NCBI RefSeq assembly: GCF_032118995.1
Contig: NC_092669.1
Location: 12,634,335 to 12,698,334 of the forward strand
Length of the DNA: 64,000 nucleotides
From: Asterias amurensis
Taxonomy: Eukaryota; Echinodermata; Asteroidea; Forcipulatida; Asteriidae
Reading direction: 5' to 3'
Both the position numbers and the translations under genes were made by a program. The number at the start of each line of letters is the position of its first letter. Position 1 is the first letter of the stretch. Below, piece by piece: positions 46,343 through 57,865 of this stretch. The notes beneath the pieces were generated by a model. That model saw only the letters and a list, made by a program, of their open reading frames with translations. It had not been told where the DNA came from and made no database searches.

Positions 46343-48820
46343 AGTGCCGCTGCTGGTGCTGGTGCTTGGGGTCTCGGAATGATCAAGTTTGGCCCTTTTG
46401 GTGGACGGAGCCTCAGAGAAGGGGTTGAGGGGCTTACTGGTGATACTACGCTCTGGAACAAAAAAGCAAAATAAATTCACACATTTTGATACCATTTTCA
46501 GGGATGAACGGCGAAAAAAAAAAAAATATTTTTATAATGGACGGAAAAGGCAGGTAATGTTTTTTGTCCATTTTAAATATAGAGATTTGAGGATGATTAA
46601 TTTAAAAAAAAAATGGCTAGTTGGGATTTGACATAAAGCAGTTGGTCCCATGTGTTGTGTAACAAACCCAGTGCATGTAAACAAACCCAGTGCACTTATC
46701 GAAAAGCTAGGGGTTGCCCCGGTGTTCGTGGCTGTGGCTGCTGTATGCGCCGTAGCACCTTGTAAACCCTTATAAGGTGCTACATAATTGGGTCTCAGAA
46801 TTCATCACTGCAATAACCTATCTTTCTGAAAGTTTGTATATACTCAGCGCCTTGAGTACCTTGTTTGGTAGATACGTAAGCTAAAGACTTTGATATTATT
46901 ATTATTATTAAATTCAAAGAAAATCACTTCTTTCTCGAAAACTACGTTACTTCAGAGGGAGCCGTTTCTCACAATGTTTTATACTATCAACAGCTCTCCA
47001 TTGCTCGTTACCAAGTATGGTTTTGTGCTAATAATTACTTTGAGTATTTACCAATAGTGTCCACTGCCTTTAAGAGGCGACCCTTTAAAGTCATGTTCTA
47101 AGAATTCCATCTCCGTACCTTTCTCAATGAAAGCCTTGACCTTGTCTTCCTTCACCGTCTTCTTCACTTGGCTCACCTCTTCCTAAAAAAAAAAATATCA
47201 AAACAAATTTATCAAATGAATTATAATAATTATAAACAGCCTTTATAAAAGTTTCTGACAAAAATGCCATTCAAGGGCGCAAGTTCGCAAATTTAGACAA
47301 AGTCCAGATAACTCAAAACAAACCATCGTTAGATTTATAAGGCACCAGTACAGTAGGCTTAAAAAAAAGGTGAGATTGAAGCAAAGTTTTGAAATTGGTT
47401 AATAAAGTAGATTGCCTGATTTTCATTTTATTTTTATGCACGTCGCCAGACACACAAGGCCTGAAGGCCACTTCAAGGTGTGGGCTACAATTTATTTTTT
47501 TCCAGAGGCTGTTGCCACCTACTCCTAGGGCTGAAACAGGGTTGCCCCTTTTACAGTCCATACAGATGTAGGCTTAGGTATCATCAGTTTGAAGCCTGGC
47601 CGGTAGAGCAGAGAAAGCACAACCTCCCCAATTTTACGTAGAAAGTGTCACAACCGGGACTCGAACCCACACTCTGCTGGTCAAACACCAGAGCTTGAAT
47701 CCGGTGCTCTTAACCGCTCGGCCATGAAGAAGATGATTCCATAGAAACGTAGAAATCACATCCCTAACGCCAAATAATAATAATATTTACATACGCACAT
47801 ATCCGCCCTCCTGGGTGTTCAAGGCACAGTAAACCCACCCCCCCCCCCCCCCGAAAAAAATTAAATAAAAATACAAACCTGTTGGAGGCGACACTGACGA
47901 TGGTATTCCTTCATCTGTTTTTCATAGTCTTGTTTCTGCTTCAAGACATACTCGATGATTGCCTCCTTGTCATACAGATACCCCTCCTCACTGGAAAAGA
48001 TAAGATTTGGGTTTGAGAGTGTCATGGCCGAGTGTTTAAGAACATCGAATTCAAGTTCTGGTTGACATAGACACTGGACACTAGTGGTAATTGTCAAAGA
48101 CCTATCTTCTTACTTGGTGTATCTCAACATGCATAAAATAAAAAAAACTGTGAAATTTTGTGCTTTCAGATGCTTGATTTCGTGACCTCAAATTCTAAAT
48201 CTGAGGTCTCGAAATTAAATTCGTGGAAAATTACTTCTTTCTCGAAAACTAATGTACATCACTTCAGAAGGAGCCGTTTCTCACAATGTTTTCTACTATC
48301 AACCTCTCCCCATTACTCGTTACCAAGTAAGGTGTTATGCTAATAATAGTGTCCACTGCCTTTAAGTCATCGGGGTGTGGGTTCGAATCCCAGTCATGAC
48401 ACTTGTGTTCTCAGGCAAGATACTTTCTCAATAATTGCTTCTCTTCATCCAGGGGTATTAAACAAGTCAACCCATGGAACGGTAGGCCCTTTTCACATCC
48501 CGCAGCGAAAATACAGGCGCATCTCCTGATTGCCATTTTGTGGGTCAAAAATGTGCACGAAAGGAATGGATTCCCAAAAAGGCAGAAATGGTCGACGCAC
48601 ATTGTTCGCAGACACCATCCTTTTCTGCGCGTTTTTGACACACAAAATGGGGGACAGGAGATGTGCGTGTATGTGTGCTGAGCGTTGTGAATAGGGTATA
48701 TATACAGTACATACGTTATGACTGGGTTGGCGCAGGGCTGTAGGGTCAAGCAACAACAATCAAAGTCACCCACGGAGTCCTTCCCAAGACGGGTCTTGTT
48801 AGTTCCATAGCCGGATTGAG
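43588..48820 (-). CDS. NOSIP: NOSIP copy 2, seven exons, start exon not found
   Basis: Exons in transcript order: 48,715-48,820, 47,879-47,990, 47,119-47,182, 46,217-46,452, 45,312-45,499, 44,531-44,639 and 43,588-43,665. Same exon lengths as copy 1 except 46,217-46,452, which is 6 bases longer: the linker has eleven alanines and two serines fewer (SSGT then A11, against SSSSGT then A7), plus APSTK for APPTK. All splice sites and the stop are intact, giving 296 residues after the split first codon. No first exon was found from 48,821 to the end of the window, so it lies beyond or is lost. The three core U-box-like segments are unchanged, so both copies probably keep ligase structure if transcribed. 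Confidence 0.92.
43735..44165 (-). repeat. SINE-B fragment with internal ~135-bp tandem repeat
   Basis: GGCATGGGTA-CATCCACT-GGAGCCTG-CTGGTAGAGCAG blocks repeat at about 43,737, 43,871 and 44,007; copy 1 has two. The fragment is followed by CATGGTCAGGATCGAACAAG, a relic of the antisense B box. Confidence 0.65.
44250..44450 (-). repeat. SINE-B fragment
   Basis: Counterpart of 965-1165, with an 11-base shortening around CACCTACTGAAACAGGG. Confidence 0.6.
44793..44796. other. Empty TTAA site matching the MITE B insertion at 1510-1903
   Basis: Reads ACTGGTTGTTAAGGACTCCC. In copy 1 the same flanks are separated by the element with TTAA on both sides, which shows both the target site and the order of events. 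Confidence 0.9.
44888..45162 (+). repeat. tRNA-derived SINE 'A'
   Basis: Counterpart of 1995-2268 with few substitutions (TGATACTTAAGCAAGACATT, GCCCCGGTGTTCCTGGCTGA). Confidence 0.75.
45780..45970 (-). repeat. SINE-B-related fragment
   Basis: Counterpart of 2880-3070; contains CTAGGCTGGTAGAGCAGAAT and CGGGATTTGAACTCAG. Confidence 0.5.
46630..46795 (+). repeat. SINE-A 3' part
   Basis: Counterpart of 3731-3890 with the same internal AACAAACCCAGTGCA duplication. Confidence 0.7.
46911..47073. mobile_element. MITE 'A', one end only
   Basis: Counterpart of 4010-4171: TCAGAGGGAGCCGTTTCTCA to AGTGTCCACTGCCTTTAA. Confidence 0.65.
47446..47733 (-). repeat. Full-length SINE 'B' with tRNA head
   Basis: Counterpart of 4545-4830. 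B box GGGTTCGAGTCCCGG near 47,655-47,669; A box GGCCGAGCGGTTAAGAGC. Confidence 0.7.
48005..48470 (+). repeat. SINE split by MITE A
   Basis: Counterpart of 5108-5580. Head GTCATGGCCGAGTGTTTAAG near 48,020, MITE A at about 48,062-48,365, then GGGTTCGAATCCCAGTCATG. Confidence 0.7.
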
Positions 48821-50429
48821 CTGCAAGATAACGAACAAAGAATTTCATAAGGGCGTCACAATTTATTCAGTCTCTTGTTATCTGGTTAATACATTATAGA
48901 ACCTTCATAAAAGATTTATTGATTGAGGAACATCATTTAAAGGGATTGAGAAGTATCACTTAAAGGGAGACGATTCTTTAAAAAATTGATAAATAAAAAA
49001 TAAAAAGATAAAAAAATATCACATTTCAAAATATTAAAATTCTTGTTTTATATGGAACCTTGAAGTATTTATAAATGCACTTTTGTATTTCATTTAGCAT
49101 GTTTAGTCAGATTATAAAACCATGACTTGTCTCAAATCAGTTTGTGATGAAATCACAGCAATTAATATAAAACTGTACACCAAAGTTCTTCTTTGCCCAA
49201 TTGGTGCTAAGCACAAGTTAGTTTCATGCTCGAGTCCCATAGAAAATTGTGCTTAGCAAAATCTCATGTTAATTACAGAACCTAGAAGTGTAACCAACTT
49301 ATTGATTCAGAATTATCATTTTAAGACTAATGTCATGATCAAACAATGTAGCAAGCCTATAAATGTATGGAATTGTGAACTCTTAAAAGTGATTTGGGGT
49401 TGGACAAAAAAATTGTCTAGGGTGAGACTCAAACAAAAGACCTCCAGATTAATTGTATTGTATTGTATTATGTTTTATTCCAAACTGGAACACACCCCGT
49501 AACCCTGGGGAGGGTAACAATTTATATAAAAACAAATTACAGTTAATGAATAAGTCATACGGAAAGGAGTTTAACTTAGAACAAAAACAAATAATCACAC
49601 AGCATATAGAATTCATCTAAACAAGTCTACATAAGCAATAATCAACTGCAATATCAATCTAGATTTATTGACAATGTCTAAAGTTGGGAGTATAATAAGA
49701 GACAGATATACCATTCATCTAAACAAGTCTACATGAGCAATAATCAACTGCAATGTCCATCTTGGTTAATATAAAGATCAAACTTACTCCAAAAACTACA
49801 ATTCAACTACTTTACAGTCTAGTCAGTCTTTACAAACAATGATTTGAAATCATGGACAAAATGATTTCTGTTGCAAGAGTCTCCAGAGTCACTCACTCCC
49901 AAACAACAACAAATGTACACAAAGGAAAGTTTGGAAATATAAAAAAGAAAGAGAAGTACCATCAAATAAATTTCCATGAAACTACAATTCACCTACTTTA
50001 CAGTCTAGTGAGTCTGTGCAAACAATGATTTGAAATATGGACAAAATGATTTCTGTTGTAGGGGTTCCCTGAAACCGTCCCAAACAACAACAAAAAGTAC
50101 AAAAAGTAACAATCAGGAGAAATGGTCAACTAGCATGAAATCAAATAGCCACTTTCAAATGTGTTTTAAATAGATTTTATGAATGCACAAAGATATTGGG
50201 CCATCTGGGTCACAAGAAAATAGTGAAAAACATGACAATGATGCAAAATATAAATGAGCAAAACACTCACCGAGCAATAAACTCTAAACAGGAAATTAGT
50301 TTTATTTATTTCTAATCAAATGCGACATTTCAGACATAAATATTTCAAGGGATGTTTTCTGCCATCACCATCATTAGATCATGTAAGTTTTATGTCAATC
50401 TGTAATCTGAGCAATTCTGTAATGTTCCT

Positions 50430-50846
50430 TTAAACGCCCTGGACACAATTGGTAATTACTCAAAATAATTGTTGGCATAAAAACTTACTTTGTAATGAGC
50501 AATAGTATGAGACATGGTGAGAAACGGCTCCCTCTGAAGTAGGTAGTTTATGAGAAAGAAGTAATTTCTCACTAAAACATTTGAATTGAAATCAAGACCT
50601 CGAAGGTCTCGAAACCAAGCATCTAAAAGCACTTAACTTGTGAGACGAAGTTGTGTGCATTTAGATGGTTGATTTTGAGAAATCAATTCATGGAAAATCA
50701 CTTTTTTCTGGAAAAATATGGCACTTCAGAGGGAGCCGTTTCTCACAATGTGTTATACTATTAACCTCTTCTCATTACTCGTTACAAAGTCAGGTTTATG
50801 CTAACAATTATTTTGAGTAATTACCAATAGTGTCCACTACCTTTAA
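50430..50846. mobile_element. MITE 'A', TN6 flank
   Basis: TTAA-ACGCCCTGGACACAATTGG to ACCAATAGTGTCCACTACC-TTTAA. The right half equals the TN2-flank copy at 14,319-14,738 including TTTTTTCTGGAAAAATATGG, while sequence just before it tracks the NOSIP copy 1 flank. The switch from one duplicate to the other lies in or near this element. Confidence 0.7.
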
Positions 50847-50988
50847 ACTTCATAGAATGTTTCTCTTATCAAAAGGAAAAGGTTGCACTACTTAATGAAC
50901 AACCCCATAAGGTAATAATCACCCCTTTGCATGCTTCTATTTCTTGCAAAAACTAAATCCTGCCCGAGGGAATGTTTTTAAAAACCAC

Positions 50989-51377
50989 TTAAAGGAACAC
51001 GTTGCCTTGGATCAGACGAGTTGGTCAAAACAAAAGCGTTTGTAACCGTTTTTTATAAAATGCATATGGTTGGAAAGATGTTTTAAAAGTAGAATATAAT
51101 GATCCACACAAGTTTGCCTCGAAATTGCGTGGTTTTCCTTCTACTGTGCGAACTAACATGGTCGGCCATTTATGGGAGTCAAAATTTTGACCCCCATTAA
51201 TGGCGGACGTGTTAGTCGACGAGGTAAAAGGAAAACCACGCAATTTCGAGGCATGTTTGTGTGGATCATTGCATTCTACTTTTACAACATCTTTCTACCC
51301 ATATGCATTTTATAAAAATTGGTTACAAACGCTTTTCAAAGACCAACTCGACCGATCCAAGCAACGTGTTCCTTTAA
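50989..51377. mobile_element. Foldback MITE 'B' in TN6 3' flank
   Basis: Almost identical to 14,882-15,270, including the shared changes CCCCCATTAATGGCGGACGT and AAAATTGGTTACAAACG. Confidence 0.8.
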
Positions 51378-51654
51378 AATAGACAAGCCTGTACTCAAGA
51401 TATTTGTTCCCAAAACAACATTTTACTGCAAAATGCAAAATAAATCAAAAATAGAGTTGATTTGCAACCAAATATTACAGAATTGATCCACTCAATGTCA
51501 TAATATTGAGAATTGAAATTGAGTGGTTATTAGCACTTTTTTTTAGTGAAAAATCAGTTTGCATAATTTTGTGATTTAACTTGATTAACATATTTTGATG
51601 GTCAGTTTAATCCATGAGACAGTATTTGACCAGTATCATCATTATTAGATAAGA

Positions 51655-54306
51655 TTACACCTTGTTATAAATCTTCACTGATTGGTCATCTGCCACTGCA
51701 AGCTGCTGACCATCTGATGTCAATGAGATTCCCCAAGGGTAGTACAGACCCTGAGCAATACAGCTGAGAAATCTACCCTGAGTGTCATACTGATGAATAT
51801 GACCAGTGCCTGACCCATTGCTCACTGCAATGTAGATAGCTGAGCTGTCACAGCATACACCTCTGCAGGATAGAACTTGTTGACTATTGATCTTTGGATT
51901 GATGCTGAATAGTGTAGTACCAGTGAGTTCAACAATGTCTACTTGTTGTCTGTCCTCACCACTGACTACAACTCTGTCCTTGCTGTCAATGGCCAAGAAG
52001 TGAGGTTCGGTCTGAACTGAAACAGTGTCAATGAGTGAACCATCACTGGATCTGTGTTTAGTTATAACTGACCTCCCCACATCCCCCACAATGATTGATT
52101 TATCCTTCATGATTGCTACACTGTGGAGGTTTACTGATGTCTTGCCCACTTCACTATGAGGCACTGTGTGGAATTCAAACATCTTGGTGCCATTCCTATT
52201 GTACATCTTGACAGAGTTGGTCAAATCTACAATCACAAACTGATTCTGGAATGCAGCCACAGCCACAGGGTCTGGAATACAAAAGAACAAATGGATAGGA
52301 CCCAATATAATGAAAGATGATTCATTTGCAAATTACAATGTACTTTATATTATTTTGATTTTTGTACGAATACAAAGAGATGATATTAAAAAAATGTTTC
52401 CTGTGTTGTAAAAGCTCTTTGAAAGTTGCTTCCAATTCAACTGTATACATGTACAGTCTGACAGTGTCAATAACAACAATTTCTACTGATCAAGAAAGAA
52501 ATTGTACTGAACTCATTCTTTTAAACCTTTTTTTTCAGATTTTACCTAAATTGCAATACTTATTGATATTTATTTTAATCATTTTGTATAAATTTCCTTT
52601 GTTGGTGTTGGATAGAGGAATGTCAATTATTGAGAATGACAGCAGCAGAGTGGATTTAGTGATCATGCAGCGGATGAATGTAGTCCTAGTCTACAAGGTA
52701 CAGTGAAATAGCAAGAACCATTCAATTTCATGACATACAGTTTGACTACCATGGAAACCTTGCATTGATCACAACCAATGCTGTGATGTTTAAACATTTT
52801 AATGGTTGACTTGAGTTGAGAACTGCAAACAATGTTTGGTAAATATTCTCAGATTTGTTTGTGGTATTGGATTGGAATAAATCCTTATTTTAATGGAATA
52901 CTCTTCGACTGTCAACCTGAAAACTAATCATTCAAGAGTACTTTTTGCGAAGTTTTATCTGAGATTTACAACAATATACCTCTGACTACAAGATTTGTAG
53001 GGAACTTACAGCTTAATAGTGGGATAGATTTCTTCTGGCGTCCCTTAGTGTCGTAGATTACCACTCTTGTATTCCTGTAGTCTGCCACTGCCATCTCATC
53101 CCCAGGTACAGAGGCATCAATGTCATAAGCCCCATTGATTCCTACATCATGCTCCAAACTAAGCTCCCACTTTGGCTCCTTCGTAGGCTCCTTCATAGGC
53201 TCCTTAATAATCAGATTACCCAGGGAGATGTCACAAACCCCTGGGGTAAATCCCAGATCGTCCAGGGTCAAATCTATCTTGGGTTGATTTTGATCTCCGA
53301 GTAATTTCAAGTCCTTACTGATTGTTGGATAGCTTGCAAGGAAGTCAGGCACTGATGAATTGGTGCTGACATCTTTGGCAGTCTGCAGTGAATGCTTTAT
53401 TTGCTGTGAGTTTAGACTCACCGTTTGCTCAAATTCCTCCAATTTCTTGTTCCGATCTTTAAGGATAGTTTTTATTTCATCCATGATGCGACTCTCTTGA
53501 GCTGTTACCTCAGCCCTGATCTCATCCGCTCTGTTCTTCACCTCTGCCATGGTTCTCTTAGCTGCAATGTTTAGGTTGTCTTTCATTGTTGAGGCAGTTG
53601 CTTGAGATTGATCAAGGTTCTTCAGGGTTTCTTCAAGGGGAGTAAATAGTTGAGCCAATGACTGTTTATATGTGGATGAGGCTTGGTTGCAGTCAATATA
53701 CTCATGTTGTGGATTACGGTGATCGATGACGGTACAAGCTTGGCAAATCATCATATTACATGTTTTGCAATAAAACCACATCACTTCACCTTCATGAGTT
53801 TGGCATTCTGGATGGCGTTTTGGTTTTGTCTTTTTCATTGCAATCTTCCCTTCACTAATATCTTTCAAAGTCGCTACTGTATGGCTTGCCGATGCTGGAA
53901 TTTGATTGTGTATTTCATTGCAGTTTGCACAGATGATCATGAGGCAGTCACAACAGAAATACGTTGCTTCATTTTTCTCCTTGCATAATTTACAGACCAA
54001 CTTGCTGTTTGCAGATAAGCTGACTTGCTCCAGTTGACCTGCAAGACCAGTTAAAATGAAGTTACTCTTGAAATCTTCAACACCCGTCTCAGGAAGTTGT
54101 GTCTCCTTTCGACACAAAGGACAAATAAGCATCTTTGCATCTTTGTAGTTGGTAGTCTGATATTCAAGTAAGCAGTGTTTACAGAAGCTGTGAAGACAGT
54201 CTAGTAGTTTGGGTTCCGTGTACTCCTCGTGACAAATACTGCACTCCAGATAATCCTTTCGGATTTTCTCTAGAGCTGAACCTTGCGATGGTTTAGAAAA
54301 TGCCAT
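51655..54306 (-). CDS. TN6: mosaic TRIM-NHL E3 ubiquitin ligase, 637 aa
   Basis: Exons 53,010-54,306 and 51,655-52,271 give 637 residues; the acceptor reads GTATTCCAG. Same domain order as TN1. The first exon is a patchwork: the N-terminus is TN2/TN4-like (MAFSKPS, LLEYQTTNYKD), the B-box region TN3/TN7-like (NEIHNQIPAS, SEGKIAMKKTK, CKTCNMMICQ), and the last part TN1-like (LEHDVGINGAYDIDASVPGD, KGRQKKS). Surface sites: AYD and DYRNTR, Y-P-V, V-NLH-S, EPHF, the loop GEDRQQ, AVSNGSGTG, YYPWG and ADDQS. Private residues NQFVIVDLTNS and MKDKSIIVG. An inserted element interrupts its presumed promoter. Confidence 0.92.
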
Positions 54307-54408
54307 TTTGATCTGAATAAAAAAAAGCACAATTAAAAAATTTATTAATCAAATATGAGAAACTCCAAGGGACGTCAATCTGACTCGGTAAATTTAAAAT
54401 GATATGGA

Positions 54409-54615
54409 GGTTGAACAAAAAAAATTGAACTAAAGTGGGACTCGAACCAGCGACCTTCGAAGTAGCGTGCCGACGCTCTACCAACTGACCTATCTAGCCA
54501 ACATAGAGAGACATACAACACATGGCTTATAGCTTAGTTAGTAGAGCACCAGCACATATTAACTGGAGGCAGTTGGTTCAAGTCCTACTCAAGTAAATGT
54601 TTCTTTGTTCAACCT
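54409..54615. repeat. tRNA-like foldback element in TN6 intron 1
   Basis: Same sequence type as the TN2 copy, including GATAGGTCAGTTGG in the minus module. Ends GGTTGAACAAA / TTTGTTCAACC. Confidence 0.8.
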
Positions 54616-55186
54616 CAAATAAAAAGAATCAACATTCAGTTTGCACAAACAGCTGTTGCTGTTCTACATCAAATTGTACCATGCATCATACATTAATGGA
54701 AATGTAATGAAACATTAACATTCTATGTAAACATGAAGATTTCTTTGATGTAGTATTTTTCAATCAGCTTTTAAGCAACCATTTAAGTCAATTACAAATT
54801 ATTTATTACCAATGGGTGGGACTCTTTGGTTCAGCACTGAATATTGGGGATGCCAAATGACATAAAGAGAATGAGCGTAATCAAGTAGTTCTAATTAAAT
54901 AGTTGAGAACACTACGGTGCAAGTATTTTACAATATTTTGTTACAAATAAGCGGATCTGCTGCACTTTCCTTGCAAATCTTAGTTATTTTTGTCTAGCAG
55001 TTTTAGCATAAAAATAATTTTTGTCTCACTAAGATTATTTTTGTGACTTTGTTCAATTATCATTTCTCAAAAACTGCAACACCTAGGCGAGCACAAAGTA
55101 AGTGGTATTTGTATACAATCTTAGGCCTGTTTTAAATAAGCTGAAGTATTTTAGCAAAGTTGAATCAGTTTGTGATCTGTACTCAC

Positions 55187-55272
55187 CTAAGCACTTAGTA
55201 CTGTTCAAAAAGATGTCCAAGATACGTCTGCAATCCTGTCAGGATGTTCACTGAGTTTACAACCGCCTCTTA
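55187..55272 (-). promoter_or_regulatory. TN6 noncoding first exon, promoter cut by an insertion
   Basis: Donor CTTAG/GTGAGT at 55,187 and initiator-like AACTCAGTGAAC are present. The TATA-like GGAAATAAGAGG of the TN2 promoter is split: its AAGAGG side ends at 55,272 and its GGAAA side resumes after the element at about 56,390. Confidence 0.5.
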
Positions 55273-56389
55273 AGGCCCATTCACACGAGCGCTGCAAACG
55301 AGGGTCCCGTGCGATTTCATAACATCGATGTTATGAAATCGCAAATCCACGTCGTGTGAATGCTATGTATGTTACGAAATTACCTGGGTCCCGTGTTGTT
55401 CATAACACAGATCGAGACCTCCTCCAAGAAATCGCATCGATGTTATAATCATGGGGAGCCATCGTCTGAGCCATCGTCTGAATGCCTGCGATCGTAACGA
55501 GGGACCGCTGCGTTACCACGTGCAGAACTATGGAGGAAGAAATGGGCGAACTATAGCATGCATATACTTGTACATGTACATACACGTGATCTGCTCAACG
55601 CTGGACAACGATCGTTTGGCTGGTGGGTTTTGTGGCCGGATGTTAGACCAGTCCAAACCTTGAAGCAAAAACATCGTTCAATCGGGAGCAGAATACGTCT
55701 TTTGGCAAAGCTTTTCGATGTTTTAATTCACCATTTGTTATGTCTCATCAATAATTCCATATTTAAAAAACATTTTCATTCAACAATGTAGCATTTTTAA
55801 CGTCAAAAACTCTATTTGAATCGTGAAATTTTGTGTTTTTCTTCGACTCGAACATGACTCGACGTTGCTGGATCGCTGCAAAGCTCAAACCTTGAAGCAA
55901 AAACATCGTTCATTCGGAAGCAGAATACGTCATTTGGCCAAGCTTTTCGATGTTTTAAATCATTATTTGGTATGTGTCATCAATATCAATAATTTCATAT
56001 CTATAAAGCATTTCCATTCAACAATGTAGCATTTTTAACGTCCAAAAAGCTATTTGAAGCGTGGAATTTTGTGTTTTTCTTTTTTTTAGCTTCGAAAACG
56101 TAACCCCCTTCTCGCCGGCCGCCGGGATGAGAGTTACGTTATCGCAAATGTTTTTAAAATATTCTACATTTTATGTGACTTAAAATGAAATTGATTTCAA
56201 TGAAATTGATTTATTTTATTCCTTTTAACTGTAAGGTTTTTCGCCTACCCAAACGAGGGACGTATGTTTACATGTGTGTGTGCGTGTGTCGTGTGAATGC
56301 TCGCTAAAAAATCGCACGCGGTAAAGGTGACAGACGGCTGGCGCCCTTAACCAGGGACCCTCGTTTGCAGCGCTCGTGTGAATGGGCCT
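55273..56389. mobile_element. Harbinger-like MITE, 1117 bp, 3-bp TTA target duplication
   Basis: Perfect 36-bp terminal inverted repeat beginning AGGCCCATTCACACGAGCGC (55,273-55,308 and 56,354-56,389). TTA flanks it at 55,270-55,272 and 56,390-56,392. The near-identical TN2 upstream region carries the intact site (CCTCTTATTTCCTGG at about 19,120-19,135). The TTA (TWA) target and TIR type fit PIF/Harbinger. Inside are a diverged direct repeat of about 200 bp (about 55,658-55,843 and 55,889-56,078, both with GCAAAAACATCGTTCA and AACAATGTAGCATTTTTAAC) and a GT-rich tract near 56,270. No transposase gene, so non-autonomous. Confidence 0.85.
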
Positions 56390-57493
56390 TTATTTCCTGG
56401 TAGAACGCAGAATTCTGTCGCAACAAACAAGTCACAAAAACACCTACATAGCAAGTTTGTACTATGTACTGTGAAGGGTGTGTCCACAGTTGCTGGATCA
56501 ATGTAAAACGTACAATGTACTGCAGTACTGTATGTTGACAATGAACTTCAGTGTCAAAGGTCATGGAGCTAGCGATACTGCGCACAACTATGTGTTGTCA
56601 GGGCTGTTTAACAATGAACTTGGCAGTGTACATGGTGTAAATAACTCCATGAGTGCACAACTAACATTATGAACACGTTCAACGTACTGTATTAGACTAC
56701 AGTGTGTTGACAATGAACTTCAGTGTCAAAGTCCATGAAGCTAGCGATACTGCACGTCTATGTGTTGTCTGGGCTATGGCAATGTCAAAGGCAATGATTA
56801 TTTGTGGATGTTGAACAGACCGTATTTTGAGTGTTGATTTGAATGCATCAGCTGTGACAGCTGGCCGGACGTATTATAAATGTCATGAATGTGGATATGC
56901 TCACTGCATCGTCCAAATACATTTTGAGAAAGAACAACTACAAGATGGCTGTAGAAAATAAAATAATCACTAATGAAAATAAGACCCATATTTGGATGAC
57001 CGCAGTTAGATTGAAAGGAACATTACAGAACTGTTATATGCTAACAAAACAGTAGCTGGCAGTGTTTAAGCACTTTATGTAATCCACCATATATACATAA
57101 AACTGACAAACCTATGTAGAAGTTTGAGATCGATTGGCCATCTGGGTCACAAGAAAAAAGTGAACAACCAATTACACATTTAGCATGACATCAATTCAAA
57201 TATAAAATTAACACTCACTGAGCAATAAACTCCAAACGGGAAATTAGTTTTATTTATTTATCATCAAATGACATTTCAGATATAAATAGTTCAAAGGATG
57301 TGTTCCACTAATCATCATTAGACCATGTAAGTTTTATGTAAATCTGTGATCTTAGACAAGTTTTTCTTCTTACCAATTCTGTAATGTTCCTATAAATGTG
57401 ACGATAACAATAAAATAAACAATTCACATTCTCTGGATGTTATGGCATTTTCATTCATTGTTTACAACTTTTTCCAATAATAAATGGGAATCT

Positions 57494-57767
57494 CCGTGGC
57501 AGTACAGTTAATTACGATCCTATAAGCTAAAGTAGTAGTCCAGTCTATTTTACATACCATCCGCCCTGGTAATACTTAAAAAGCAGGACAGTTCTTTTCA
57601 GAACTGAGAAGTCTCCCGAACCTCTGATTATCTACTCCGCGTCAGTAGAATAAAGCAAGACAGTTCTCTAAGAACAAACTCTACATGGCAAGTAGATAAA
57701 CACATGGTGTTACCGCAAACCAAATATACATTGATACCTCACCATGCAATGCCTCAAATCCTATATG
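57494..57767. mobile_element. 274-bp hairpin-rich insertion, family unknown, AATCT target duplication
   Basis: The TN2-TN3 spacer reads GGGAATCTTATTTAC at this point (about 20,210). Here the same flanks enclose 274 bp with AATCT on both sides (57,489-57,493 and 57,768-57,772). The insert has no terminal inverted repeat. It contains compact hairpins, CAGTTCT-TTTC-AGAACTG and TCTACT-CCGCGTC-AGTAGA, and a repeated AAGCA(G/A)GACAGTTCT word. I cannot assign it to a family. Confidence 0.7.
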
Positions 57768-57865
57768 AATCTTATTTACAAAGCAAATTATGGCAAAAAT
57801 ACAATAGTTAGCTTTGTTACATTTTGATGAGTAATGATTTTAAAAGCAACTCGTTGCATGCAATG

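Larger units (their letters stand above)
48821..51654. other. Spacer NOSIP copy 2 to TN6
   Basis: No gene and no NOSIP first exon seen. To about 50,430 it follows copy 1 (5,927-7,225) but keeps about 300 bp (48,940-49,250) missing there, including a TTAAAGGGAGACGATTC block and a TGCTAAGCACAAGTTAG relic of MITE C. A LINE-like tail lies at 49,440-49,535. From MITE A (50,430-50,846) and MITE B (50,989-51,377) onward it follows the TN2 flank instead of TN1. Confidence 0.6.

Noticed and set aside
57494-57767. Solo LTR or hammerhead-bearing retroelement
   Set aside because: Ends are not TG...CA in either orientation and no CTGATGA...GAAA core was found; left unassigned.
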